Below the pieces are notes generated by a model. The model was not told the origin of the DNA. It saw only the letters and a list, made by a program, of their open reading frames with translations, and ran no database searches. The position numbers and the translations under genes are program-made. Below are positions 22,301-33,145 of a stretch of DNA of 64,000 nucleotides, piece by piece; within the stretch, counting starts at the first letter, position 1, and every line of letters starts with the position of its first letter. Origin of the DNA: Bretschneidera sinensis (lineage: Eukaryota; Streptophyta; Magnoliopsida; Brassicales; Akaniaceae); contig CM043697.1 in assembly GCA_023935145.1 (NCBI GenBank), positions 55,500,001 through 55,564,000 of the forward strand. Direction: 5' to 3'.

Positions 22301-24919
22301 CTTTAAGCTGGTTTTATATTTGCTCCTATACATTTGGCTAACCAGGGAAGTGACTAAAGCATACAACTTTCTGCTTAAGCTGAGTTTTGATGAGCCAGCT
22401 CATGGATTTAAGCTGATTTTCAGAAGTTTGGGTTGACTGCAAAAAGATTATAATAACCCTGACTTTTTCTTAACTTACACCTTATATATACATATATTGA
22501 TTTTACCCTACCATTCTCTCTTTTCCTCTCTGGTCGCACCAGACCGCAGTTGCTGCTGGTGCAGTTTGCAATGCCGCGCCTGACACGGGAATCTTCTGTG
22601 TCGTGCCTGACATGGGAATCTTCTGTGTCGCGCCTGGCTGGGCAGCAACCGAATCGCGAGGCCTCGCGTGGGCTGGACAGCAGCAGCATCGCGAGGCCTC
22701 GCGTGGGCCTAGGCAGAACCCATGCAGCGACACTTTCCTGAGGAGCACCTGCGCGTCCGCGACTGACCTGGGTACATCCACGTGGAGATGCTTTCCTAAG
22801 GAGCACCCACGCAGCCATGCCTAGGCTTGGCGGCTTCTTTATGTTTTTTGTTTAATTTTCTTGTTTTGATTTGTTTTTCCTATGGCTTCTTTATTTTTTT
22901 TGTTTAATTTTATTGTTTTGATTTGTTTTTTCTATTTTTCTTTTATTTATATGTGTTTTTTTCCTTTTCTTGAACAGTTTTTAATGAAAAGAAATGTATT
23001 TTAACAAATTTGTTTATGGTGTCTTTTGATTATGGGAATAAAATTAAAATATATGTTTTTATAAATGATGATTATTTATGGAAAAGGATTATTTGTGTGT
23101 TGAGTAAGTTGTGGGCCATAGATTGTGAGTGAGCTTTCGGGGAGCTGAGATGGAGCCTAGAAACACCAGTGGACAAATTCTTTATTTAATAAATATAATT
23201 GTTTAAAGGATAAAGCGGAGCTTTTATAAGTAAGGTGGAAACCAACATTCCTTAGAAAGTTCCCATGTACACTATACATAAGGTTAGAGAACTTAATTTT
23301 AATCCTAACAAGAGCTTCAACTTCTTCATGTATGCATAGAAAAATATTAGTACACACTGTCTGCAACATTCTCAAAGAAGCAAAGTGGGACCAAGCTAAG
23401 AAGTCTTTTTGATTTGTGACAACTTTTGTCACCGTCTTTCTAAGTGGTATGGAATGCTAGGTGGAAACGAATTGAATTCTATACTTGAGTTCATAGTAAA
23501 GAAAGAGGAGATGCGACAGTTTTGAGAGGCTCTCAGGTCCTTCAGGTTGAAAAAAATGATCCAATCAGTGGCTTAGGAAGTGGAGCAAGGGTCGCACGTT
23601 ATTCTTGATTCTCTTCAATAACCCTCATGGGAGGTTCTTGGTGTTGCTTGAAGTTATTGGAGGAGGATCACGCTGTCGTTTTTTCAGAGGGTAGAGAGGT
23701 GCTGGGTTGGTGGGTCTTGGGCTATGTTGATGAGCTCGGATACAATTGCTCATGGCCATCGAAGAAGTAGTAACTACAAAGTTGCTAGGGGACACTGTTG
23801 TTGATGGGCCCAGTCACACCGTCGTGCCTAATCTTTCTCACTGCCATTTTGCAGCCGACTGTGGATGTGCCATGGCGAAAGAGCCAGGTAGCTTGGGCCT
23901 CGGGTTGAGGTTGTGCATAGGCGAGGTGGGAAGATGAGGAAGGGGCCCACGTTCTTATGTGGCAACATTGACTAGGCCTGGTCAATGGGTTGCAAAGCCG
24001 AGTCGAACTGCAAATGAAAAGCTGGGCGGAGTGTTTGAGTAGGGAAGAATCTATATGGAGACGGTGGGGCCACTTGGCCTTACTAGATCCCAAAACCCTT
24101 TGAGATTTGTTTAATACTAATGAGTTGCCCCACTAAAAATTTCATTGTGCCTTAACTAATACTCAAAAAATTAAAAAAATAAAAGTGAATAGTTGCCTCT
24201 TAACAATTTCAAAGCAAGTCTTAAATTTGTAAAAATAAAGACATTTTTATTTAAAAAAAAAAAAGTTGTTAAAGACATAAAAAATTTGGTGTCCTTCAAT
24301 TTTCAAGACCAATCACAAATAAATTATAAAGTTTTTGATCTCTCTCTTTCATTCTCCTATATCCCTTTTGCTCTCTCTTTCTTTTCTACTCAAGGATTTT
24401 GCTTCATTTGGAGCTTTCATTTTTTGAATAAATAATGACAATTGTACTTATATACAAAAATGTGGTTTTCTGTTATGGTTGTATACTTATGTCGATCTTG
24501 TATCTAAATTAATTTATATGAAAAATATTCACATCAATGATATTACAAAGTAAAATGGTATGTTGTTCCAAACAATTTAATAATTATTTGACTGATTCAT
24601 ATTGAAATCAACACATCATAGTCTATTACTGAATTTGCAGGTTCGTGAGTACATTGATGATACAGAAGATTATGTTAACATCCAACTTGACAACCAGCGA
24701 AATGAACTGATTCAACTCCAGTTGACATTGACCATTGTTTCATTTGCTATAGCTGTTGAAACCTTGATAGCTGGGGTGTTTGGAATGAACATCCCATGCG
24801 AATTGTATGAAGTAAAAGGAATCTTTGAGATTTTTGTTGGCTGTGTTACAGTGGGTTGTATGGTGCTTTTCGTGATTGTCTTTGGATATGCTAGATGGAA
24901 GAAGTTGCTCGGTCCATAA
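16002..24919 (+). CDS. MRS2-4: MRS2/CorA-type magnesium transporter, MRS2-4-like (four coding exons)
   Basis: Exons 16002-16332, 19502-19950, 21881-22159 and 24641-24919 join in frame to give 445 residues, usual for plant MRS2 proteins. Introns start with GT and end with AG. Conserved blocks are visible in order: [11 protein letters not shown]-terminus, [12 protein letters not shown] and [11 protein letters not shown] in exon 1; [15 protein letters not shown] and [16 protein letters not shown] in exon 2; [17 protein letters not shown] and [19 protein letters not shown] in exon 3. Exon 4 has two membrane segments (about 381-400 and 414-435) with the signature Gly-Met-Asn at residues 401-403, the selectivity motif of CorA-like Mg2+ channels. 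Family members are pentameric channels; in Arabidopsis, MRS2-4/MGT6 supports Mg2+ uptake and has been placed in the ER or plasma membrane. The N-terminus is closest in memory to MRS2-4. No defect is seen in the coding exons. Confidence 0.95.
16870..18248 (+). pseudogene. Ty1/copia RT-RNase H fragment in MRS2 intron 1
   Basis: Plus-strand blocks of a copia polyprotein, in order: [11 protein letters not shown] (about 16885), [20 protein letters not shown] (about 16958-17012), [20 protein letters not shown] (17162-17221), [10 protein letters not shown] with the RT catalytic Asp pair (about 17307-17336), [14 protein letters not shown] (17620-17660), and RNase H pieces [20 protein letters not shown] (about 18018-18077) and QLADPFAKD (about 18153-18179). 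Stops and frameshifts break it throughout. It lies in the same orientation as the host gene and wholly inside the intron. Confidence 0.88.
18249..18423 (+). mobile_element. 3' LTR of the intronic copia fragment (short)
   Basis: A purine tract GTGGGGGGA directly precedes TGTTGTAGTGTAATTAGGC, the usual copia 3' arrangement after the RNase H end. The sequence includes a TATA-like box and ends near CCCTTTCA. The right boundary is estimated, because no second LTR is in the intron. Confidence 0.5.
18424..19501 (+). other. Remaining MRS2 intron 1
   Basis: Intron sequence between the copia LTR and exon 2. No coding similarity is recognised on either strand. The acceptor is atttgcag at 19494-19501. 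Confidence 0.6.
19502..19950 (+). CDS. MRS2-4: MRS2 coding exon 2
   Basis: It starts after tttgcag and restores Leu-Ala-Arg-Glu-Lys across the junction. It ends ...LLARVQK before gtattt (449 nt, phase 0 at its end). An open frame runs in from upstream of 19502, but that part is intron. Confidence 0.93.
20640..20651 (+). repeat. C12 homopolymer in MRS2 intron 2
   Basis: Run of twelve C, one of four long C/G runs in the window. Confidence 0.9.
20935..21393 (+). repeat. Tandem duplication of about 230 bp in MRS2 intron 2
   Basis: Copy 1 (20935-21170) and copy 2 (21171-21393) both start aggcaaaatcttcgttcttt and end near gaagatattgaatttgattt. They differ by scattered substitutions and a small deletion in copy 2. 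No transposon ends are evident, so it looks like a simple segmental tandem duplication. Confidence 0.9.
21881..22159 (+). CDS. MRS2-4: MRS2 coding exon 3
   Basis: It starts after gatatcag with [14 protein letters not shown] and ends RNKILS before gtgagt (93 codons). Ser-rich linker and acidic helix sequence match the family. Confidence 0.93.
22540..22830 (+). repeat. GC-rich block with tandem repeats and 14-bp palindromes in MRS2 intron 3
   Basis: It stands out from AT-rich surroundings. It contains a 27-bp tandem pair (22581-22607 and 22608-22634, 'gggaatcttctgtgtcg') and a 35-bp-spaced pair that each include the perfect palindrome CGCGAGGCCTCGCG (22655-22668 and 22690-22703). Open frames here are by-products of composition. 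It may be part of a high-GC transposable element; origin unknown. Confidence 0.75.
22832..22935 (+). repeat. 52-bp tandem duplication (T-rich)
   Basis: Two copies of ggcttctttat...gattTGTTTTT...ctat at 22832-22883 and 22884-22935, directly after the GC-rich block. Confidence 0.85.
22936..24640 (+). other. Rest of MRS2 intron 3
   Basis: T-rich then mixed composition, with a locally GC-richer stretch at 23640-24090. I recognise no gene or transposon protein. The acceptor aatttgcag lies at 24632-24640. Confidence 0.5.
24641..24919 (+). CDS. MRS2-4: MRS2 coding exon 4 with GMN motif
   Basis: It starts after aatttgcag with [20 protein letters not shown]. It carries both transmembrane helices and the GMNIP motif, and ends ARWKKLLGP with TAA at 24917-24919. 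Confidence 0.95.
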   Translation, partial: VREYIDDTEDYVNIQLDNQRNELIQLQLTLTIVSFAIAVETLIAGVFGMNIPCELYEVKGIFEIFVGCVTVGCMVLFVIVFGYARWKKLLGP

Positions 24920-25070
24920 GTCCAGCTCTTTATGTGTTATTTATAATACTTGTCAGCTTAATAATTAATCCCACTAATGGGAAGTCGGAGAGGAGTTGTA
25001 ATTTGGTGTTTCAGATCTGTGTTATTTCAATACATGACTTGATTATATTATATTTACAGGATGTCTGATT
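24920..25070 (+). other. MRS2 3' UTR
   Basis: Directly follows the stop codon. AATAAT-like A/T-rich signals occur near 24958-24966. The polyadenylation site is not certain. Confidence 0.4.
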
Positions 25071-25084
25071 TTAATTGCCGTTTA

Positions 25085-25375
25085 TTATGTACTTTAATTT
25101 TTTGGTAGTTAAAAGTGGAACCAAAGCCTACGACCGAGGTAAACAGATGCCTAAAGCAGCAGACATAAGAAACAAATCAAGACCAGTGGGGGGTGTTATA
25201 GACAACTGTCCCAAGAGCATGAGTATGACCAAAATCTGCAAGGAAGTCTGCAGTTGAATTCCCTTGTCGCCAACCATGAACAATTGTGCAAGTGCAAAGA
25301 ACTCATCAACTGGTGGATGTCAGCGACAATAACAGCAAAATTCTGTAAAAATAGCAGGAAGTTTGTTGTTGGATA
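25085..25375 (-). pseudogene. RNase H-domain relic of a retroelement (LINE type)
   Basis: On the minus strand, fragments read NFAVIVADIHQLMSSLHL and, after a frameshift, VHGWRQGNSTADFLADFGHT. This matches the end of the plant LINE-associated RNase H domain, with its Asn-Ser-x-Ala-Asp-x-Leu-Ala signature. No RT is attached. It lies just past the MRS2 stop codon in antisense orientation. Confidence 0.5.
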
Positions 25376-25621
25376 CGGATTTTATGAGCATAGAGTTCTT
25401 TGAATTATGAAATATCCACTATATATGTCAGTATTTAGTTCCATAAAGGTGGTAATTTTGGTCTGCGGATTTTCTAATTATTAGTCAATCGTGAACCAGT
25501 TGATAAAAAATTCTGTGTCAAGCCATGGAGGAGGAGAAGAAGAGAGCTATAGAGAGAGAGAATGGTCTAGGTCATATTGTGAAGTATGTAGCATGGACAC
25601 GTGTTTAATTATGGTCTAACT

Positions 25622-26372
25622 AAGGGTGCGTTTGGTAGTGTTGTGTTGTAGCTGCGCTGGTGTCAAAAGTGATGTGAGAATGTTGGTACCAAAAGAGCTG
25701 TGAGAAGCGTTGTTATTAAAAGCTCAGTGTAGTGTTTGATAAACTGTATCACAATGAAAGTGTTGTGATAAAAAATAATGTCCGGTAATTATAATATTAA
25801 TAGTGCTATAAAACTGTAAAATTATTAAAAAAGACATGGTTCAAATATATACAGTTTTAATGAATTATTTTTTTAACAAAAGAGGTATTCTTTATTAACA
25901 AAAAAAATTATTCATTATCTAATAATAATCAGTAACTTTATATTAATAAAATTATTTGTTATTTAATAATAAATTAAAAAATATCTACAATCTTTATTTT
26001 CTTTGGTCGCTTTTTCCAAGTGTCATTTCCATGGTCGAGCTCGTTGTTTTAACAAAAAGAAATGAAGATTAAGGGTTTAGATAATTTGAATATATAAGGA
26101 GTTAGATGGAAATTAGTGAAATGTGGTAATGGCAGTTTCGATTTTGCATAAAATTCATTAAAACATTAGGAGCTATCCGATCAAGCACATTCTAAAAGCT
26201 CCCACACCTTTGCTTCTAAAAAAATGGGATTTTTAGGTTTTCCTGACAGCTATTTTTGGAAAATGTATAGTAGTGAAATTTTATCAATCAGTGATTTTAG
26301 GAAAAGTAATTAAATCTATTCTCATCATCTCTTTTTCTGTGAGCAAAAACTTTCCCAAACGCAACGTAACCC
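25622..26372 (+). mobile_element. MITE-like element with GGGTGCGTTTGG ends
   Basis: The left end AGGGTGCGTTTGGTAG pairs with the right end CCCAAACGCAACGTAACCC (about 26354-26372), giving imperfect inverted termini. The interior is non-coding and AT-rich. GGGTGCGTTTGG-type ends are common in plant hAT and PIF MITEs. I found no clear target duplication, so the superfamily is open. Confidence 0.45.
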
Positions 26373-27100
26373 ATTTAATAGGGAGAAGTTTTTACCTAGC
26401 ACAGGTCCATGAAAGATGCATGACACAATGGTTTATCTCATCATTAAATGACATGAGAATAAGAAGAAAAATGAGAAAAAAATATATTTTATTTTCATTT
26501 AAGAGTGAGATGAACTCTTATGCCTTATATCCTTAGTAGGAAAGTTTTGAGTCCATAAGCAAAAACTTATAGTGAGCATAGTAGTATGATACCTCGCACT
26601 AAGTGCATCTCTTCAAGTCCATAAAAACACTATCACTTTAGAACCTTCAAAGAATGACACATCATCAAGTGAAAAAATATAAGTGTATATGCAGTGCTTT
26701 ATGTGGCACATGTTATATTTCTTTGTCAACAGATAACTCCATAACTGATAAATATGGTGGCACATTGATTTTATTAGTCACATGCATGCGAATGACAATA
26801 CTTCGAACATCTTCGTATATTCAATTGTCTGAAGCACAAAACCAAACGTGTTTAAACAATATAACTATCAATATGAGTAGCACCAGTTTTGTGGTGTAAG
26901 GATTTTCCAAATGGTGACAATAAACAGGTTCTTATATAGTAGGGAGCCCCTAGTGAATGAGAAAGATGACTTTGTTAATGTAATGACTCAAGATGTAAAG
27001 AATATTGCTCTTTGCTTATGTTCTAAGTTGAAAATTTAAACAATGAGTTTGAGGTTCAACCAACTATACTTGAGAGGCATCTTCGATGTGCAGGATTTTG
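26373..27100 (+). other. Intergenic, nothing recognised
   Basis: AT-rich sequence with short open frames lacking similarity I can recognise, and no clear repeat ends. Confidence 0.4.
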
Positions 27101-27175
27101 ATTAAGCGATGCATTTGATATGCATGTATGTAAAATGATATTAGGTTGCATATGAGTAGTATAACATTATGCATG

Positions 27176-27302
27176 TAAAATGATGCTCCAGTGAATTTAA
27201 GTAGAATGATGTTTTGGATGCGTACATGTAGTATGATTTTGCAATGATGCTCGAATGAATTTATGTAGAAAGATGTTGTAGGAATGTGTGTGGAATGCTT
27301 AG
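27176..27302 (+). repeat. Imperfect tandem repeat, about 64-bp unit
   Basis: Two related copies starting 'atgatgctc(c/g)a(g/a)tgaattta(a/t)gtagaa' at about 27179 and 27243. Confidence 0.5.
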
Positions 27303-27380
27303 AGTACGTAAATAGCAAAATGCTCAGACATAAATATAGTATAGTGTTTTAGGCAAGAAAATGGTGTGTTTCTTGGCGGC

Positions 27381-27612
27381 ATGAAAATAATGCAGTGTCC
27401 GAAGACATTGTAGATAGCACTTACCGGGACGCTATTGTAGATAGCGCTCATTTGGAGGTATAACGGTAGCGCTTACTCGAAATCCATTGTAGGTAGCGCT
27501 TATCCGAAAGCATGAAGGTAGCATTTACTCTGAGGCCATAATCAACGCTTACCTAGAGGCTTGAAAATAATGCAATGACTGAAGGCATGCAGATAATATA
27601 GTGCTTAAAGTC
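27381..27612 (+). repeat. 26-bp tandem array with 'gtagcgctta' core
   Basis: About nine degenerate units such as attgtagatagcgctcattt, ataacggtagcgcttactcg and attgtaggtagcgcttatcc, at nearly constant 25-27-bp spacing. The array ends 26 bp before a TGTTGACC LTR-like start at 27639. It is non-coding in every frame. Confidence 0.75.
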
Positions 27613-27638
27613 ATATATGCATTATGATGTATAAAGAC

Positions 27639-28800
27639 TGTTGACCTTGGATCATTCATCCTATGTATTTTTATGATAACAAAACCTTATTATGGTTCTA
27701 ATGACCTTTTTGAGTGCTTTAGGTTTTATCTAACCTATAGTCAATCGAGAATTCAAGAACCAGAGAAGATGAAGAAGTCTTAACCATCCTTGAAGCGAGC
27801 CATATGCATAATCAAAGCAACCAAGCAAATGAGGTTAAGAGGATTCATCAAAGTCTTAATCCTTGGAAACAAAGCTCAAAGACATAATCTAAAGTTTCAA
27901 GAAGAAAGGAAGAAGATCCACTCGAGTAAACCATATAAGAAGTACATGAAGATATTGACTTCATCTAAGTTAAGTTCAAAGAAGTTTTAAGACTTTCAGT
28001 TATTGGTGAGAGTAATTTTTTTATATACTTGTTCAAATTAGTATTCCATCCTACTCATTCTTCTTCTCTATTAAAAGATAAGTAAATTGTTATTCTCATG
28101 TCGACATGATTCACCACTTGAGTTGACATTTTTAAATTATAACTTTTTGATCATTTCATGACCAAGCTACGTTGATCTTGCCATTATCTAAAATAGCTCG
28201 TACCCAAATTGAGTAAATGTGATCACTCGAGGACATCGACGTTTGTCATCCAACCACTATTTATTTTAAAAACCTGACATTCACAAACACTTGCAATTCA
28301 TAAATTCTTCTTCTTAGAGAGCAACTTGAGCTCTCGCATATTCAAACTCTCTCTAACCAAAAGTTTGAGCTTACACTTGTAAATCTGACCAACTGAGAGG
28401 ATATTTTCTAGCTTGTGTTTTCTTTTATTTTAAAAAAAGATCATTGTATCCTACATTTGAGAGAACAAGTTTTTTTTTTTTTTTTCTTGAAGGAACTTAA
28501 AGGTTTAAGTGTTAGCTTGTTTGAGTGATCATGTAAAATTCATTGTAAAGTTTGAAGTTAGTCGGTAAAAACTCAACAACGGTTAGAAGTCAGCCTGCAA
28601 TACTCCTTATAGGTTTGGTACTAGTTCGGGAAAACATTGAGTTCGTTGTTAGCACGTTAAAACAATAAGTTTGAGTTGAATTTACAAAATTCTTTTGCAT
28701 TATATAATCGGTAAGATTATAATGGAACCTCCAAGGTTGAATTGGGGAAAAGTCAACGAAAATCTATCAGTTTTAACTACATTCATATTAGCCCAATGCA
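27639..28800 (+). mobile_element. LTR relic, Sirevirus-like
   Basis: It begins TGTTGACCTTGGATCATTC, close to the TGTTGACCCCACATTTGAT start of the minus-strand LTR at 60657-61935. Both follow with 'atgataacaa(a/c)a' text. The end carries 'gattataatggaacctccaa', a phrase typical of Sirevirus LTR 3' parts. The right boundary is not defined and no internal region is attached, so this may be a solo LTR or truncated copy. Confidence 0.45.
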
Positions 28801-30390
28801 AAAATACGAGTGTGGTGTAAAATATTAGTTGGAAAAAAACTTTGACATGATAATTTTTTATGTTAATTTTTATTTCTTATCGAAATAGTATTTTCTACAT
28901 AAGAGTATTTTACATATAATTTATTACTACACAACAGAAAAAAAAAGCTTTTCACAAAAAATAAACTATCATATACTCCGTAATTAAATATTTGATATTA
29001 CACTGTTTTTTCATGATATAATTAGGTTTTAGTTTTATTTTATATAAACAAATCATTTAAAAAAACCATTACTCTATATAATAATAATCGATAACTCGCA
29101 TTGTATTTTACTCTTTATGTGTAATTAACCACTTTTAACTCATAAAAAACTAGATTACACAAAAAAAAAGAAGAAAAAAAACCTCATCTGAAACAAAATC
29201 TAATCACTTTGCTTCATTTCTTAACCTAAAGAGGAAGCAAAAGAGTTGAGGAAAGACACAAAAATTTACATGTGCGCAACGAACTCTTTTACTCCCAAAT
29301 CGAAACCCTCAATTTTACTATGATTGGGATAATATCATTCACTTGACTCATTAAACAAAAATCATGAATTTACATCTTATCATTTTATAATAAGAAAATT
29401 AGTACTTTTAACCAAAAAAATAGTAAATACTTTAATGACTCCTTTAAGATCACCTCCAAACTCGAAAATGGCCTCATAATCATAGCAAATGTGTGAGACG
29501 AAGGAAATAGGTTTTTTCATTTTTTTTAAATTTTTGTTTAGCTGAAATGGAGGAATCAAACCTGTGTAAAGCATTGGTTAGGGTGTAAAGACAAAGATGT
29601 CTTTGTTAATTAAATAGAAATCAATAAATACATTAAAGTTGAACTCATTAAATAGAGAAAAAAATACTATAAATTTAATTATTTGTTTACAATGTGGTCA
29701 CTTTTTCATTTCTAGCCTTTTATTTTTTTAATTAAAAATTGTTTATAATTAGAAATCAATTATCTATCTATATACAAATATATAAAATTGTCTTCAAAAA
29801 AGTATTTATTTTGATGTGACACTATGTGAGAAAGTGTAATGATTTAATAAAAAAATTTGGTAAAAATAGATTTAAAATTAATATTTTAGATTTGTTTGAA
29901 TTTTTATTGATAATTTTAAAAATTTTACTCTTAATATCAATATAGAGGTGAGATCTAAAATTAATGTTATTAATGAAATTTTTAAAAAATTTTAAATTAG
30001 ATCCCACTAAAATTTGCTTTGAAGTAATGGTGCTGTATTGCTATGTGTTTTGGTTATTGGACTTTAAATTGTAAAGATCTTTGTGGATGTTTGGGGACGT
30101 TTGGGTCATGCTTTTAAGTACAGCTTAAAGCAAAAAAAGAAAAAAGAAAAAAGAAAAAAACAAAGTTTATGAAGGAGAAAGACCGATATATAGATACTGA
30201 TGATTTTGAATTCATGTTATTTTGGGAATTTCATGTTTGTTTTAATTTCACATATTTTTTTTCTTCTGAAGTTGTCTTTGGCAAGTTGAATTATAGGTGA
30301 TCTTGATTTGGGAATTTTATGTTTGTTTTAATTTTACTTATATTTATTTTCCTAAATTTCTCTTTTTATGAATACCTTTTTTATGTTGAT
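28801..30390 (+). other. Intergenic, AT-rich, nothing recognised
   Basis: Long A/T stretches on both strands without coding similarity. A direct repeat of about 40 bp (tgggaattt(c/t)atgtttgtttt) occurs at about 30221 and 30309. Confidence 0.4.
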
Positions 30391-30399
30391 TTTTGGTAC

Positions 30400-30500
30400 T
30401 GGCAGGGAATTTGGGAATTGGGTTCCTCAGCGAAGACAGTCTCTTACCCGAGCTCGATTGGCGATTCATTCTCTGCTCGCCGAAATCTGACGCCATCTTG
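30400..30500 (+). pseudogene. Exon-like fragment, unidentified
   Basis: After a possible acceptor (ctggcag) the frame reads NLGIGFLSEDSLLPELDWRF and continues ILCSPKSDAIL. Composition is more balanced than the surroundings, as in real coding sequence. No donor or adjoining exon could be linked. I do not recognise the protein. Confidence 0.25.
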
Positions 30501-30795
30501 AGGCTTGATCCATTCATTTTTATTTTTTTTTTTGTATTTAACCATATATTGAACTTAGTTTTGGTGCATTTGCTTCGTTTCCCAAGTGTATGTTGGTTCT
30601 TCGAAGCTTAATTTAACATTTATGATTGCAAACATGTTTTTAAGCTACAAATAAGATCAATATTCCTCTTTTCTAAGTATTATTTTCCATTCATATTTCT
30701 TTTTTAGTTTATTTCATTTTTGGTAAAATCAGGTGATGTGAATCATTAAGAATTTGAATGGTTAGCTTTAGAGAGTAGTGAGTTTTTCCTTTTTG

Positions 30796-30970
30796 ATGAT
30801 ACTAATCAAATGGAAGCAGCAAAGGCTTTGGACAAGTTGGCCCGCATACTTGCTCCAATAACATTGAATTTGGATCAACCCTTTGGTTTTGACAATGTTG
30901 CAAGCATTGGAGTCAATATACCGAACATGTTATCCTCAAGATTGCCAACCCGAAGGAAGGAGTTCTTTTA
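30796..30970 (+). pseudogene. Exon-like fragment, unidentified
   Basis: The frame from about 30808 reads MEAAKALDKLARILAPITLN, then ...GFDNVASIGVNIPNML and RLPTRRKEFF before a stop. Codon composition looks protein-like. No known family comes to mind. It may be part of the same decayed gene as 30400-30500, or gene sequence captured by a mobile element. Confidence 0.3.
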
Positions 30971-32105
30971 ATTAAAATTTGACAAGTAAGCATTTAAAAG
31001 TTCTTTGATTATGAAATTCTAGATTTTTTGTTTAAATCTTGTGAAAAAGATCAGTTTTTGCTGTTCTTCTTATTCAACTTGATGCGCTGTTGTTTAACCT
31101 TCATAGTTACTTCCACTTTTATGCTTTATGATTGTGAACAAGTGATGATCCATTGTAGTTATATCCAACTGTTGTACTTTTCTCTCTATTCCATAATTTT
31201 ATCAAGGTGTCCATTCGAATTGGGAGTGTCTTTTCAGTGCTAGCAAGCTTGAGCCTGAACAGAAGAAGAATTTAACACTAATTAACAAGTTGCAATAAGT
31301 TATCTAATGGAAAACGAGCACCTCTATATTGACTAGTGATGTTATTAGAATGGGAATGTGTTGTTAGGCTTGGCAATGTCCGCATACGCTTTGGTCATAA
31401 TAATCTGGTCAAGCATAAGTTTCAAAGTAGATTCAGAATTTGGACTTTCATAGTGTCTACTGAACTTCCCCTTGGCCAAATTGTCATGTTACAGTAAAAT
31501 GTTGTCTGCCTTTTGTTTATTCAAGGTTGAGGAAGAAAGGTGTAGTGATTTGTGGGATTGATGGCAGCTAAGGATAAAAGTGGGAGTATCTATTTTTGTC
31601 TTGTGCTTCTTAGTTGGTGACTATGCATTCATTGGACTTTGTCGCTGCCTTATATCTGAGAGTCAATTATGATATTTTGGCAAATGCTTAATCAGTTTTA
31701 TGTGAGTTTTCTTGTTCTCAGTTTCATTGTATTTATTCATTTCACTTTGAACTGTGTCTTTATGGGTAGCTACCACTGGAACTTTACATATGATTCCAAA
31801 GACTTATCAAGCTAGAATTTTTACTTCATAATGGATATGGGTTGTGATATTGTCTTTGATTGATTTTCCCAGTAACTTTAGCACACTGTACTACATATGC
31901 CATATTCTGAATTTATGGGAGATAATGCATTTTAGTGTAATTTCCAGACGTGATGGCTGTTTAGAGTGTATTCAGTTTTTTTATTTTCTCTACTTTCGTG
32001 ATTAATAATCCATTTGTTAGTGGCTGGTTCAATTTATGTGTGCCCTTCTACTCTTTAAATTACTATCAGAACATATTTTTTTGTCATTCATCTCTTTCCT
32101 CTATG
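30971..32105 (+). other. Unassigned stretch
   Basis: AT-rich. A short phrase ASKLEPEQKKNLTLINKLQ (about 31238-31296) may be another exon scrap, but nothing links it firmly. Confidence 0.3.
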
Positions 32106-32369
32106 TACTCTTTCTGTCCCATAATTTTGGACCATCTTTCCGTTTTGGGTTGTCCCATAATTTTGTCCACTTTGAAAAATCAAAGCATATTTTTGTTCTT
32201 TTCTTAAATTATTCTTACTTTTTTAGTGTTTATTTTCATTGTAAGTTGTGATGGAAAGGGTAATATTGGAAAACAATGCACTTTTATGCTCCAGACAATG
32301 CATCAATTGATGTTCCCTTAAAAAGTTGGAGTTCCAAAGAGAGACAGAAATTATGAGACGAAGGGAGTA
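32106..32369 (+). mobile_element. Stowaway-like MITE (Tc1/mariner type)
   Basis: Left terminus CTCTTTCTGTCCCATAATTT and right terminus AAATTATGAGACGAAGGGAG are near-perfect inverted repeats. Each is flanked by TA (32106-32107 and 32368-32369), the Stowaway target duplication. The CTCCCTCCGTCCC-type end is the classic plant Stowaway terminus. Length is 260 bp with no coding capacity. Confidence 0.85.
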
Positions 32370-33116
32370 ATTATTTTTCAGGATTGATGGTTGCTTTGAA
32401 TGTCTTAGAGCATAAATGCACTAGAACAAAAAGGCGCTTGGACGACAGTTAATTGCAGGCACTTTTTAAAACAGCTTTAGCGGCACTGTGGTAAGTCATA
32501 GAAATCCCAATTCTCTCTCTTTCGAGAGCCTTCTCTATTTTAGAGGCATCTTCATCGTATTGCTTAGGTTAATCTTAAATCCTATTATTTCCCTAGCATC
32601 CCCTTTTCATCACCATTCTTAACTCTTCTTCGCATCAACCTGATTGTCAATTACTGTTCTCTTGGTGCTTTGGTTCTTTTGGGGTTTTGCTATTGACATC
32701 AAGTGGTGAGTTTTTTCAATACTGCAGATTGAATCTTAATAAAAAAAACTATTTAGTAAATCAATAGTTGCATAATATGTATCTTTTTGAGAACTGCATA
32801 ATAAATCTCAATTGTTAACTGTTTATGCTTCCTTGGATATAAGAAGTTTGTTAGAGCAAGTGTTTGAATGCTACAGTTCATTGAAGCTCAATTAAAGGAA
32901 AAAAAAGAAGAAGCTCATGACAATATTTCGTACATGGAGACCTTTTGTAGTTTAATGAAGAAGAATTATATTTTGGCATTAATTTTCATTATTTTCTAGA
33001 TAATTTAAACTCAGACAACTTAGTGAATGTGAATATGTTTGTTTATGTGAATTTGGGTAGATATTCATGTCTCTGTGTTTTGTGGGAGTGGTTCAATAAT
33101 GTGAATATAAATTGAA

Positions 33117-33145
33117 CCCCTGCAACGCACGATTATTGAACTAGT
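33117..33145 (+). mobile_element. Possible Helitron 3' end
   Basis: CCCC-TGCAACGCACG, a degenerate short hairpin, is followed about 10 bases later by CTAG and T, resembling the plant Helitron terminus (hairpin then CTRR, inserted before T). The 5' end and a helicase were not found. Confidence 0.35.

Noticed and set aside
22420..22824. Several overlapping open frames on both strands
   Set aside because: They arise from the GC-rich tandem repeats within MRS2 intron 3. No codon bias or similarity supports a gene.
27381..27612. CRISPR-like array
   Set aside because: The units are contiguous degenerate tandem repeats without unique spacers, in plant nuclear DNA.
27790..27990. 66-codon Lys-rich frame
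   Set aside because: It falls within the LTR relic and has no similarity I recognise.
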